Assembly (NCBI GenBank): GCA_013349595.1 | Contig: DUZI01000083.1 | Location: 1 to 7,709 of the forward strand | Direction of reading: 5' to 3' | Source: Nitrospirota bacterium | Lineage (GTDB): Bacteria > Nitrospirota > Thermodesulfovibrionia > Thermodesulfovibrionales > Dissulfurispiraceae | Length of the DNA: 7,709 nt | Shown: in pieces, positions 1-7,291 of the stretch | Position numbering within the stretch: position 1 is the stretch's first letter | Layout: each line of letters begins with the position of its first letter | Made by a program: the position numbers and the translations under genes | Notes under the pieces: model-generated | The model's database searches: none | What the model was told of the DNA's origin: nothing | The model's input: only the letters and a program-made list of their open reading frames with translations

Positions 1-27
1 TCCTTTTCCTTCAAAAATCAAAAACAT
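1..27 (-). other. Sequence downstream of qmoC, possible start of another gene
   Basis: An ATG at 27-25 follows the qmoC TAA directly and stays open to the edge (MFLIFEGKG), with AAGG seven bases upstream inside qmoC. Alternatively AAGGAAAAGGA at 11-1 is the Shine-Dalgarno of a gene just outside the window. Nine codons are too few to decide. No hairpin is visible here. Confidence 0.25.
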
Positions 28-1170
28 TTATTGCCTTTTTGCCTGTCTAGCAAAGACCATAGCTGTTGTTCGATAAACCATATGAGCCATCTTAGAAAAA
101 GGTGCATAAGCAAACAGGAAAAACACAAATATTAAATGGAGTATATAGATCGGATAAGCCAGTTCTGCAATGTCTGCAAGCCTTGTAAATTGTGCCAATA
201 TGCCTGAGACAGCAATAATATAAATTACTGCAATAAATAACCAGTCATAATAGCTACCCTTACCAGCCTTGGCTGCATTTTTCAACCTATTATTTGTAAC
301 AAGTGTAATGCCTATTAACAATCCTATCGCACTGATATTTCCAACAATCTTCATTGGATCATAAAGTGGATAAGGTGAGGGACGCCCTAATACATAAAGA
401 TAAAAGACTGCCCAAGTGGTAGTAATTGCCAGACCAATAAATGAATAAAAAACAAGCATATGGGCAAGGGATCTTTCTTTGGTAACTTTACATTTCTTAA
501 AGTTGTCATGAGAGATGATTTCTTTGATTGTTTCAATTAGACTGGTTGTAGTATCTGAACCAGGTGGCAGGGGATAGTTTTTAGCCATATCAGCCCAATA
601 CTTTTTTATCCCCATTATAAAAGAAATCACAGCAAACAACGCAGCCGATACAAAAACGGGGTCAATATAATATGTAGGATCAAGCATCTTTGAAAAGGAA
701 ATCTGCCCCATCTCATTTCTTGGTATTTCATTTGTAAGAAATCCTTGAATGTGAAGTAAAAAGAGAAAGATTATTAGTGGCACAGCCAAAAGGACTAGTA
801 AATACTTTGGGTCATTCACCATCTTTGCCAAAAAGGAAGGTGCAGAATAATGCTGTACTGCTATTTTTCTTACAGCGCCAAGCACTTCTCCTGGTTTTGC
901 TCCTCTTGGGCAGTAAGCTGTGCAGTCACTACATTGATGACATAACCAGATGTCTGGATTACTAATTAGCTTATCCTTTAACCCCCATTGGGCATACAGC
1001 ATCTCTTTCCGTGGGAATGGTTTTTCATTGGGTGTCATATTACATACAACAGTACAAGTTGAGCATTGATAACACTTTTTTAAATCCTCTCCACCTGCAG
1101 AAATTACATCCTTTACAAATTCTAAATTAGGATTAATAATTACAGGTTCTTTTATTTGTTCTTCTGACAT
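28..1170 (-). CDS. qmoC: Quinone-interacting membrane-bound oxidoreductase subunit C (HdrC-HdrE fusion)
   Basis: QmoC anchors the complex in the cytoplasmic membrane and exchanges electrons with menaquinone through heme b. The 380 residues form an HdrC-like cytoplasmic head fused to an HdrE/NarI-like cytochrome b. The head has two [4Fe-4S] motifs: C33, C36, C39, C43 (CYQCSTCTVVCNMTP) and C77, C80, C83, C87 (CHQCSDCTAYCPRG). About six hydrophobic helices follow near 122-144, 171-189, 236-261, 277-294, 308-329 and 336-357. H237, H345 and H363, with H140, are candidate heme ligands (inferred from their membrane positions). The protein ends in a basic tail, RQAKRQ. The start follows a strong AAGGAGGAGGGG, in the gap between qmoB and qmoC. 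The stop is only 27 bases from the left edge and no terminator is visible there, so the operon may continue. Confidence 0.95.
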   Translation of the reverse strand: MSEEQIKEPVIINPNLEFVKDVISAGGEDLKKCYQCSTCTVVCNMTPNEKPFPRKEMLYAQWGLKDKLISNPDIWLCHQCSDCTAYCPRGAKPGEVLGAVRKIAVQHYSAPSFLAKMVNDPKYLLVLLAVPLIIFLFLLHIQGFLTNEIPRNEMGQISFSKMLDPTYYIDPVFVSAALFAVISFIMGIKKYWADMAKNYPLPPGSDTTTSLIETIKEIISHDNFKKCKVTKERSLAHMLVFYSFIGLAITTTWAVFYLYVLGRPSPYPLYDPMKIVGNISAIGLLIGITLVTNNRLKNAAKAGKGSYYDWLFIAVIYIIAVSGILAQFTRLADIAELAYPIYILHLIFVFFLFAYAPFSKMAHMVYRTTAMVFARQAKRQ

Positions 1171-1194
1171 ATATATTCCCCTCCTCCTTATTAT

Positions 1195-3342
1195 TTAAAA
1201 GCCCTTGAATGGATTTGGGCCTATTTCTTTGACTCTATCAACAAAATCAAGTATCATCTTTGGAACCTGATCACCCTCATCAATTGCAAGCTGAACCATC
1301 TGAACCCTCTCTGATTCAAGCTGAAGCCTGCTCAATGTCTCCTGAACTTTACTCAATCTATAATTTGCGAGCTCACTGCCCTTTGCAAAATGGCATTGAT
1401 AATTTTCGCCATACTTACAGCCCATAAGGAGCATACCATCAATTCCCCTCGAGAGCGCGTCTGCTATCCATACAAGGTTAGTTGAGCCCAGACATCTCAA
1501 TTGAACAAATCTGACAGCCTTATCTATCTTTATTCCTGCCTTTGCTGCAGCATCTATTGCAGGGTAAGCATCATTCTCACAAACAAGTACAATAAGTCTT
1601 GGGTCATCATCTTCTGATGGAACTGACACACTCTTTAACATAGTCCCTATCATATCGACATGATAGTCTTTAAAGGAGACAATCCTTTCTGGACAAGCCC
1701 CCATACAGGTAGCACATCTTCTGCAACGATTAGGCTTGAAGTAAGGAGTTCCTTTCTCGTCCTCATCAATAGCACCAAAAGGACATTCCTCTGTGCATCT
1801 CTTACACGCTGTACATTTCTGCATAAATGGCTCTGGATAAGTTAAATCCCATGCCCTTGGATGCACTGCTATCCCCTTTGCCACATGTTCAGCACATTGT
1901 ATTGCTTTAAGGGCTGCACCTGTTGCATCTTCCTGTGCTTCTGCCATATTCATTGGTTGCCTTACACACCCTGCTGCATAGATGCCTGTCCTTCTGGTCT
2001 CATATTGGAAACAAATAAAATTAGAATCAGCAAAGCCGTTATATAAATCTAAATCTGGCAATCCAGGACCTTGTCTGTACTGGAGATTTATTATCGGGTC
2101 ATCAATTGTTGCTGGGACAATACCTGTGGCAAGGACTACTAAATCTGCCTCTACTTTAACTTTTTCCCCAAGCAAAGAGTTTTCCATGTCAACATACATG
2201 TTTCCATTTCCTGCATCAGATACCCCTATCACATCAGCCTTTGTAAGCATAACGCCTGGGTCATTCTGTGCCTCTTTGTAATAATATTCCGTCCTCCCAG
2301 GTGTTCTTATATCTTTATAAAAAACCATTGCACAAGCATCGTTATCCTGTCTTACATATTTGGTCTGTTTTAAAGAGCTTGCACAGCACATTGCAGAACA
2401 ATAGGGAAGATGATTTGGATCCCTACTGCCTGCACATTGAATAAAGGCAACCTTTTTAGCTGGTTTGCCATCTGAAGGTCTTAATATCTTTCCATTACCT
2501 TTTTTTGCTATTTCTTCAAACTCAATGTTTGTAACCACATCTTTAAATTTGCCATATCCAAGGTGCTCAAGTTTTGTTGCATCATAGGGTTTCCAACCTG
2601 CTGCAAGTATTACCGTTCCAATCTTAACAATCTCTTCCTTGCCATTGGTTGAAATAGTAACATCAAAGGCACCAGGCTGTCCCTCTGTTTTTTCCACCTT
2701 TGATGATTTAAACACCTTAATCTTAGGATGACTCTCAACAGCCTTGATGGTAGATTGGATATCTGTATCTACAATAAGTGGTTCTGTGAAGGGTAATTTG
2801 GTCGGAATTTGTTTGTATAATTTGTTTACAAATCCCCCAAGTTGTGCCTCTTTTTCTACAAGCACTACATCATATCCCATATCAGCACATCTCAGTGCAG
2901 AGGTCATACCTGCAATACCACCACCAATTACTAATATATTTTTGACAGTCTCCATAATGTATGGCTCAGGGAAGTTGGCTTTTTGTGCCTTGATGACACC
3001 CATTTTGATGTAATCTTCTGCAGCAATTTGGACATCTTCAGGCTTCTCTAATAACCATAAACAAAGCTCTCTAACAGGGACTCTTTCAACTATGCAGTTA
3101 GCAAAGGAAAACTCTTGGTGTTTAACCCTTAAAGAACATCCAACTATGATAATAGTATTAGCACCTTCAGCAGATATGTCAGCCTTTATTAATTCAACAC
3201 CTTCCTGATTACATAATGCTGAATGGGATTTAACAATAGGCACTTTTAATGCGTTCTTTACAATATTCGAAACCTTATCGACATTAATTGCCTCACCAAG
3301 TCCACAACCTGTGCATATATAACAAGCTAATTTTTTTTCCAT
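1195..3342 (-). CDS. qmoB: Quinone-interacting membrane-bound oxidoreductase subunit B (HdrA/MvhD-like)
   Basis: QmoB is the larger soluble subunit of QmoABC, with FAD and Fe-S clusters, and is thought to contact APS reductase. The 715 residues divide as follows. Residues 1-130 resemble the HdrA N-terminal domain, with CYICTGCGLGEAI and GCSLRVKHQEF. Residues 135-500 are the FAD domain, with ILVIGGGIAGMTSALRCAD (GxGxxG at 140-145), VILAAGWKPYDATK (244-257), CAGSRDPNHLPYCSAMCC (303-320) and GIYAAGC (453-459). A dicluster ferredoxin follows, with C510, C513, C516, C520 and C540, C543, C546, C550, each last Cys followed by Pro. Residues 580-715 are MvhD-like, with C588, C617, C642 and C650 as likely [2Fe-2S] ligands (RCLGS, GCKYGENYQC). 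It is an obvious paralog of QmoA across residues 245-360. It is somewhat shorter than the roughly 750-residue Desulfovibrio proteins, as I recall them. The start is fixed by the GGGAGGT in the end of qmoA. qmoC begins 24 bases after the stop. Confidence 0.95.
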   Translation of the reverse strand: MEKKLACYICTGCGLGEAINVDKVSNIVKNALKVPIVKSHSALCNQEGVELIKADISAEGANTIIIVGCSLRVKHQEFSFANCIVERVPVRELCLWLLEKPEDVQIAAEDYIKMGVIKAQKANFPEPYIMETVKNILVIGGGIAGMTSALRCADMGYDVVLVEKEAQLGGFVNKLYKQIPTKLPFTEPLIVDTDIQSTIKAVESHPKIKVFKSSKVEKTEGQPGAFDVTISTNGKEEIVKIGTVILAAGWKPYDATKLEHLGYGKFKDVVTNIEFEEIAKKGNGKILRPSDGKPAKKVAFIQCAGSRDPNHLPYCSAMCCASSLKQTKYVRQDNDACAMVFYKDIRTPGRTEYYYKEAQNDPGVMLTKADVIGVSDAGNGNMYVDMENSLLGEKVKVEADLVVLATGIVPATIDDPIINLQYRQGPGLPDLDLYNGFADSNFICFQYETRRTGIYAAGCVRQPMNMAEAQEDATGAALKAIQCAEHVAKGIAVHPRAWDLTYPEPFMQKCTACKRCTEECPFGAIDEDEKGTPYFKPNRCRRCATCMGACPERIVSFKDYHVDMIGTMLKSVSVPSEDDDPRLIVLVCENDAYPAIDAAAKAGIKIDKAVRFVQLRCLGSTNLVWIADALSRGIDGMLLMGCKYGENYQCHFAKGSELANYRLSKVQETLSRLQLESERVQMVQLAIDEGDQVPKMILDFVDRVKEIGPNPFKGF

Positions 3343-3348
3343 TTCAAA

Positions 3349-4608
3349 TTACCTCCCATGCCCTGATTGGAGTGCCTTCATCGCGGCACTTGTTGCATCT
3401 TGTGCTGATTTTGAGACATCCATAGGGTTCTTACTACAACCAGCAATGTATAAACCGTTTTCTTGAATTCCAAAACCTTCTTTGGTAAATTTATAGCCAT
3501 TAACTTTCGTGGTAGCACAAGATGGTTCCATCCCTGTCGCAAGGACTACCATGTCAAAAGTAATCTCCTTTTTCTCCCCTGTATCTATATCTTCAGCCTC
3601 AACAACAACATCATCTGAACCTTTAGCTTGCTCAATATTAGCAACCTTACCTTTTACAAAAGTAACATTGGAATCCTCTTTAACGGACCAATAAAATTGT
3701 TCGTATTTACCTGGTGTCCTGATATCAATATAAAAAATAGTTGCGTTAGAGTCGGGATTTTGTTCCCTGATGTATTTCGTGTGTTTTAATGATGCCATAC
3801 AGCAAATATAAGAGCAAAATTCTAAATGATTTTCATCTCTACTCCCTGCACATTGCACAAAGGCAATATTGTTGACTACTTTTCCATCTGATGGTCTTTT
3901 GATAATACCATTAGTTGGTCCCGTAGTAGAGGATAGTCTCTCCATCATCATATTTGAAACAACATTTTTTACAGAACCATATTTAAGATTGTCTATTTTT
4001 GTAGCATCATAAGGATTCCACCCTGTTGCAAGAATGACTGAGTGAACTTTAAAAGTCTTCTTTTCGGGCTTCATAGAAAGATCTATTGCATTATATTTAC
4101 AAACTTCAAGACATTTTCCACAGGATGCCCCTTTACATGTCTTACCATCTATCGCATAAATAAAGGGCATAGCTTGATTATACGGAAGATATGCTGCCTT
4201 AGTATTGTCAAGACCAAAATTAAAATCGTTAGGTCTATCCACTGGACATATTTGCGAACAAGCGTCGCAAGCAACACAGTTATTGTTAATAAATCGTGGG
4301 TTGATAACAACATTAACCGTAAAGTCACCCTCTGAACCACTTATTGACTCTATCTCTGCATTCGTATAAAAACTGATTAGAGGGTTAGTCTTAATTCTTT
4401 TAAAATTAATCTCTAATCCGCACATTGGTGGACACATCTTTGGAAAATACTTGTTAAGCTGAGCAACCCTGCCACCTAAATAAGGGTTTTTCTCAATAAC
4501 AATAACCTCTGCACCTGTTTCAGCGGCATCAACTGCCGATGTAAGCCCACTAAAGCCACCGCCTACAACTAAAACACGGCATAAACCACTGGTTCCCTGC
4601 TCTGCCAT
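3349..4608 (-). CDS. qmoA: Quinone-interacting membrane-bound oxidoreductase subunit A (HdrA-like flavoprotein)
   Basis: QmoA is a soluble FAD/Fe-S subunit of QmoABC, which transfers electrons between the quinone pool and APS reductase at the inner face of the membrane. The 419-residue product opens with RVLVVGGGFSGLTSAVDAAE, an FAD-binding GxGxxG motif (16-21), then LGGRVAQL (44-51). A two-cluster ferredoxin-like insert follows: C111, C114, C117, C121 (CVACDACSQICP) and C158, C163, C166, C170 (CKGASCGKCLEVC). Between and after these lie KAAYLPYNQAMP and YNAID, as in the inserted ferredoxin domain of HdrA. The thioredoxin-reductase-like part carries VILATGWNPYDATK (191-204), the HdrA-type CAGSRDENHLEFCSYICC (253-270), VVLATGMEP (354-362) and GLYIAGC (385-391). 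It lacks the N-terminal domain and C-terminal ferredoxin of full HdrA. The start has AAGGAGGG nine to ten bases upstream. qmoB follows after six bases. Confidence 0.95.
   Translation of the reverse strand: MAEQGTSGLCRVLVVGGGFSGLTSAVDAAETGAEVIVIEKNPYLGGRVAQLNKYFPKMCPPMCGLEINFKRIKTNPLISFYTNAEIESISGSEGDFTVNVVINPRFINNNCVACDACSQICPVDRPNDFNFGLDNTKAAYLPYNQAMPFIYAIDGKTCKGASCGKCLEVCKYNAIDLSMKPEKKTFKVHSVILATGWNPYDATKIDNLKYGSVKNVVSNMMMERLSSTTGPTNGIIKRPSDGKVVNNIAFVQCAGSRDENHLEFCSYICCMASLKHTKYIREQNPDSNATIFYIDIRTPGKYEQFYWSVKEDSNVTFVKGKVANIEQAKGSDDVVVEAEDIDTGEKKEITFDMVVLATGMEPSCATTKVNGYKFTKEGFGIQENGLYIAGCSKNPMDVSKSAQDATSAAMKALQSGHGR
3351..3357 (-). promoter_or_regulatory. qmoB ribosome-binding site inside the qmoA 3' end
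   Basis: GGGAGGT (3357-3351) is made of the final Gly-Arg codons of qmoA and the first base of its stop, eight bases before the qmoB ATG. Ribosomes finishing qmoA cover this site, so the two subunits are probably translationally coupled. Confidence 0.8.
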
Positions 4609-4645
4609 GCTATCCCTCCTTGCGATTTTATTATTTAAATCATGC

Positions 4646-4729
4646 TTTAATATACATCCTCAGATACATCATAATTATCTTTATTTAGTTATTTCGACAA
4701 AGATGGTATATCTGAGAATACATATTAAA
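4646..4729 (-). repeat. Long G-U-compatible inverted repeat (structured RNA candidate) in the qmoABC leader
   Basis: Arms at 4709-4729 and 4646-4666 are inverted repeats matching at 18 of 21 positions, separated by 42 bases. All three mismatches are transitions that become G-U pairs in the minus-strand RNA and A-C mispairs in the plus-strand RNA, so the full 21 pairs can form only in the operon transcript. Inside the loop, ATCTTT (4704-4699) can pair with AAAGAT (4683-4678). The outer arm begins two bases after the terminator stem, so the terminator's U-tract is also part of this arm. No U-run follows the 3' side, so it is not itself a terminator. The qmoA Shine-Dalgarno lies about 25 bases downstream and stays unpaired in this model. 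Confidence 0.6.
4674..4700 (-). promoter_or_regulatory. Possible sigma-70-type promoter for qmoABC (weak)
   Basis: On the minus strand TTGTCG (4700-4695) and GATAAT (4679-4674) resemble -35 and -10 boxes with a short 15-base spacer. Transcription would begin near 4667, giving a leader of about 60 bases before qmoA that lacks the 5' arm of the long hairpin. The surroundings are AT-rich, so such matches arise easily. Confidence 0.2.
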
Positions 4730-4731
4730 TA

Positions 4732-4765
4732 AAGAGAAAAGGGGCTTTTTTGCCCCTTTTCTCTT
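4732..4765 (-). terminator. Intrinsic-terminator-like hairpin after aprA
   Basis: Two perfectly complementary 14-base arms (4732-4745 and 4752-4765) flank a six-base loop. In the transcript this reads as a GGGGC/GCCCC core extended by an A-rich 5' arm and a UUUUCUCUU 3' arm, then UAUUUAAU. A GC core with an A-tract before and a U-tract after is the standard form of a Rho-independent terminator, and the symmetry would allow it to work in both directions. It starts five bases after the aprA stop and sits inside the presumed operon. It therefore probably acts as a partial terminator or as a 3' stabiliser of aprBA mRNA, leaving qmoABC to read-through or its own promoter. Confidence 0.75.
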
Positions 4766-4770
4766 AGTAT

Positions 4771-6750
4771 TTAGTCAGGAATTATCTGAACATACGGTAC
4801 TTTCTTGAATTCCCATGAGAGTTTTTCCGAATCATAGACTGAGTTGGTAAAGCACTTCCAATCTTTGTCATTGATTGCTAAGAAGTCACCTCTGTAGTAG
4901 TAGCCAGGATATCTGGTTTCTTCTCTAAAGAGTATGTGTCTTGCATGAGCTTCAACTGAAAGTATTCTATGATAGTTTTCCCAACATCTCATTAGCTCGT
5001 GAAGGTCTTTTGCAGCCATTTTTGCTGCATCTTCTTTGAGCATTTCAAGTTGTTTTAGACCTTCTTCAAGCATGGTCTTTGAGGTCATGTACCATGTTGA
5101 AATACCACCGAAATATTCATCAGCAATCTTTTGCAGTCTTGCCTGTAACATTGATGGTTTGATGTAATGTGGGTTAACTGAAGTATCTGTTGAATAGGTT
5201 TTATATTTCTCATACACTTCGTATGGGAGATATAGCTCAGCAGCAATCTGATCAGCAGTCTCTTTAATTGTTGGCTTATAGTTAGGCTCATCAAGTATAA
5301 GTGCAAGTGCTGTCTTTGCAGCAATCCTACCTTCAGCATGTGAACCAGAGGAGAACTTATGACCAGATGCACCTACAACGTCACCAGCCATAAATAAACC
5401 TTTTATAGTTGACATTCTGTTGTAGCCCCAATTCCACTCTGCTGGTGCACCAGGAATATCTCCAGGTCCACTTACCCAGAATCCTGCACAGCCTGCATGT
5501 GAACCAAGGAGATAAGGCTCTGTAGGCATAATCTCTGATGGAGTCTTATCTGGTTCGATATTCTTGCATGCCCAAAGTCCAGCCTGTCCGATTGCCATGT
5601 CAAGGAAGTCTTCCCATGCTTCTGCCTCAAGGTGTTTGATTCTCTTAGCATCCATCTTTGTTGCGAGTTCTGCCATAGCAGTGTGGGTATTCATAAGGAT
5701 TGGTCCTTTACCAGCTTTCATATCCAACATCATCATATGGTTTCTGATTGCTGTTCCCAGCTTTTCTGCATAAGGGCTATAGAGTTTCTTTGTGTCTTCC
5801 ATCCATGTTACACAATAGTCTTCACCAAGTGCGTTTGTTGCCTTTGCCTTGAAGAATAAGAACCATGCACCAACAGGACCATAACCATCTTTAAATCTTG
5901 CAGGGACAAATCTGTTTTCCATCATGGTGAGTTCTGCACCAACTTGCATACCAAGTGCATATCCTGAACCTGAATTCCAAACAGGATACCATGCTCTACC
6001 TTGTCCTTCTCTTACCGACCTTGGTCTAAATACATTAACAGCACCACCAGCAGCATTTATCATAGCTTTGGCTTTAAAAATATAAACCTTGTTTTCTCTA
6101 ACACTAATGCCAACGGCTGCAGCAACCCTCTTTGGGTCATTAACATCTTTTAGAAGTTTAACAATAAATACTCTTTCATAAAGGTTTTGAGCTACACCAG
6201 TTGCTTTTCTATTATATTCAAGGGCTGCCTTTGCTGCCTCTGCAACAATAACTTTGTAAGATTCACCATTTATCATTATTTGCCATTTACCAGATCTTAC
6301 TGGAACGCCACCATCTTTTAAGAGTGCCTTGCCAGCATCTCTTGCCTGAAAACCATCAAGAGAGAAACCATCATCAGCCTTTTTCCATATTGGAAGTCCC
6401 CATTCTTCAAAGAGATGGACTGAATTGTCAACATGTCTGCCAAGGTCATAAACGATGTCTTCTCTAATAATGCCCATTAAATCGCCGCGGACATACTTTA
6501 CATAGTCAGCAACCTTGTTTTCGCCGATATATGTATTAATAGCTGATAAGCCCATTGCTACAGCACCACTTCTGTCAGTCGCTGCCTTGTCAACCATTGT
6601 GACCTTAATACCTTTTGGTGCTGCCCAACGAGCTGCCTCAAAAGCAGCTCCACAACATGCCATACCGCCACCAATTAATAAGAGATCAGTCTCAACTTCG
6701 ACAATCTCGGGCCTTGCACAGAATGAAAATGTACAGGTCTCTTTTTCCAT
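4771..6750 (-). CDS. aprA: Adenylylsulfate (APS) reductase, alpha subunit
   Basis: AprA is the FAD-containing catalytic subunit that reduces APS to sulfite and AMP, or the reverse in sulfur oxidisers. It is a cytoplasmic flavoprotein of the fumarate-reductase fold. The 659-residue length is usual. The N-terminal dinucleotide site is LLLIGGGMACCGAAFEAA (about 23-40). Next come DRSGAVAMGLSAINTYIG (59-76), with N72 at the position of a conserved active-site Asn, and MENRFVPARFKDGYGPVGAW (277-296), the AprA signature region. H418 in GSHAGCAGFW probably corresponds to the catalytic His of Archaeoglobus AprA (inferred from the motif, not aligned). The C-terminal FAD-binding stretch is GLFMAGDVVGASGHKFSSG (451-469), followed by a helical capping domain ending VPYVQIIPD. 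The start has AAGGAGGGAG eight bases upstream, inside the aprB-aprA gap. A terminator-like hairpin begins five bases after the stop. No frameshift or missing motif was seen. Confidence 0.98.
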   Translation of the reverse strand: MEKETCTFSFCARPEIVEVETDLLLIGGGMACCGAAFEAARWAAPKGIKVTMVDKAATDRSGAVAMGLSAINTYIGENKVADYVKYVRGDLMGIIREDIVYDLGRHVDNSVHLFEEWGLPIWKKADDGFSLDGFQARDAGKALLKDGGVPVRSGKWQIMINGESYKVIVAEAAKAALEYNRKATGVAQNLYERVFIVKLLKDVNDPKRVAAAVGISVRENKVYIFKAKAMINAAGGAVNVFRPRSVREGQGRAWYPVWNSGSGYALGMQVGAELTMMENRFVPARFKDGYGPVGAWFLFFKAKATNALGEDYCVTWMEDTKKLYSPYAEKLGTAIRNHMMMLDMKAGKGPILMNTHTAMAELATKMDAKRIKHLEAEAWEDFLDMAIGQAGLWACKNIEPDKTPSEIMPTEPYLLGSHAGCAGFWVSGPGDIPGAPAEWNWGYNRMSTIKGLFMAGDVVGASGHKFSSGSHAEGRIAAKTALALILDEPNYKPTIKETADQIAAELYLPYEVYEKYKTYSTDTSVNPHYIKPSMLQARLQKIADEYFGGISTWYMTSKTMLEEGLKQLEMLKEDAAKMAAKDLHELMRCWENYHRILSVEAHARHILFREETRYPGYYYRGDFLAINDKDWKCFTNSVYDSEKLSWEFKKVPYVQIIPD

Positions 6751-6768
6751 TTATATCTCCCTCCTTAT

Positions 6769-7194
6769 TTATTCAGTTCTTGCAGGATTATTAAAGAACC
6801 CTGAGCTTTTTAATTTTGAGAAATCAGGCTCTGGCAAACCTTTATATGGATCATCACCAAGATGTCCTTCAGGTGTAAGTCTGATGGGGAATTTAAACCT
6901 CTTAAGTGATCCATTTCTGAACTTAATAGTCCACATAATTGAGTCTGAACCTCTCATTGGAATAACACTACCGCCGAGTGGAGCAAAGTCTTGATAGGCC
7001 CTAATTTCGATAGCCTGTTGTGGGCAAATTTTTACACAGTTGTAGCACTCCCAGCACTGGTCAGGCTCCTGATTATAAGCCTTCATAAGATCCCTGTTTA
7101 AAACCATTAAGTCATTAGGACAGATATATTGACAAGCAGTCTTGTCCTGTGCCTTACAGCCGTCACATTTTTCAGTAATAACAAAACTTGGCAT
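6769..7194 (-). CDS. aprB: Adenylylsulfate (APS) reductase, beta subunit
   Basis: AprB is the iron-sulfur electron-entry subunit of dissimilatory APS reductase. It passes electrons through two [4Fe-4S] clusters to the FAD of AprA in the cytoplasm. The 141-residue product has ligands C10, C13, C21 and C25 (C-X2-C-X7-C-X3-C) and C47, C50, C53 and C57 in CWECYNCVKICP. W48, beside the second cluster, matches the aromatic residue placed in the electron path of the Archaeoglobus enzyme (family knowledge). Residues 60-141 form the expected non-ferredoxin part: a beta-rich segment and an extended tail (DDPYKGLPEP) that wraps the alpha subunit in known structures. The length is slightly below that of the Archaeoglobus and Desulfovibrio proteins, with the tail being the variable part. 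The chosen start follows AGGAGGT and gives the typical MPSFV N-terminus. aprA follows 18 bases after the stop, with its Shine-Dalgarno in that gap, so the two are co-translated. Confidence 0.97.
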   Translation of the reverse strand: MPSFVITEKCDGCKAQDKTACQYICPNDLMVLNRDLMKAYNQEPDQCWECYNCVKICPQQAIEIRAYQDFAPLGGSVIPMRGSDSIMWTIKFRNGSLKRFKFPIRLTPEGHLGDDPYKGLPEPDFSKLKSSGFFNNPARTE

Positions 7195-7203
7195 GAGATA
7201 TGA

Positions 7204-7210
7204 ACCTCCT
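7204..7210 (-). promoter_or_regulatory. Ribosome-binding site that fixes the aprB start
   Basis: The minus strand reads AAAAGGAGGTTC, with AGGAGGT at 7210-7204 and nine bases before the ATG at 7194-7192. This selects the start giving MPSFVITEKC over in-frame upstream Met codons. The upstream codons would read through this Shine-Dalgarno, encoding the atypical stretch KKGGSYL. Confidence 0.85.
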
Positions 7211-7291
7211 TTTTTATTGTTGTGCATAGATTTTAAATAAAACAAAATAAATAATAAGAAAAACTACAACATAAAAATAACACTGTTTCCT

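Noticed and set aside
1982..2281. Plus-strand open frames inside qmoB (also 2744-3013 and others)
   Set aside because: They are antisense to the conserved FAD domain and give low-complexity products without a family signature.
4042..4340. Frames on both strands overlapping the middle of qmoA
   Set aside because: The minus-strand one is an out-of-frame reading of the ferredoxin insert and the plus-strand one is antisense to it. The qmoA frame has all expected cysteines.
4633..4640. Palindrome ATTTAAAT upstream of qmoA as an operator
   Set aside because: Eight bases of A/T-only palindrome are expected by chance in such AT-rich sequence.
6515..6994. 159-codon open frame on the plus strand across the aprA-aprB junction
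   Set aside because: It lies wholly antisense to well-conserved AprA and AprB coding sequence, its product has no recognisable motif, and it crosses the gap between two real genes. It is a shadow frame.
7195..7245. Longer aprB starting at an upstream Met (7245)
   Set aside because: The extra 17 residues would be encoded across a strong Shine-Dalgarno, and MPSFVITEKC is the usual AprB N-terminus.
7233..7283. GTG-started 16-residue hydrophobic reading frame between sat and aprB
   Set aside because: It is T-rich sequence that gives Leu, Phe and Tyr in any frame, its Shine-Dalgarno spacing is poor, and there is no independent support.
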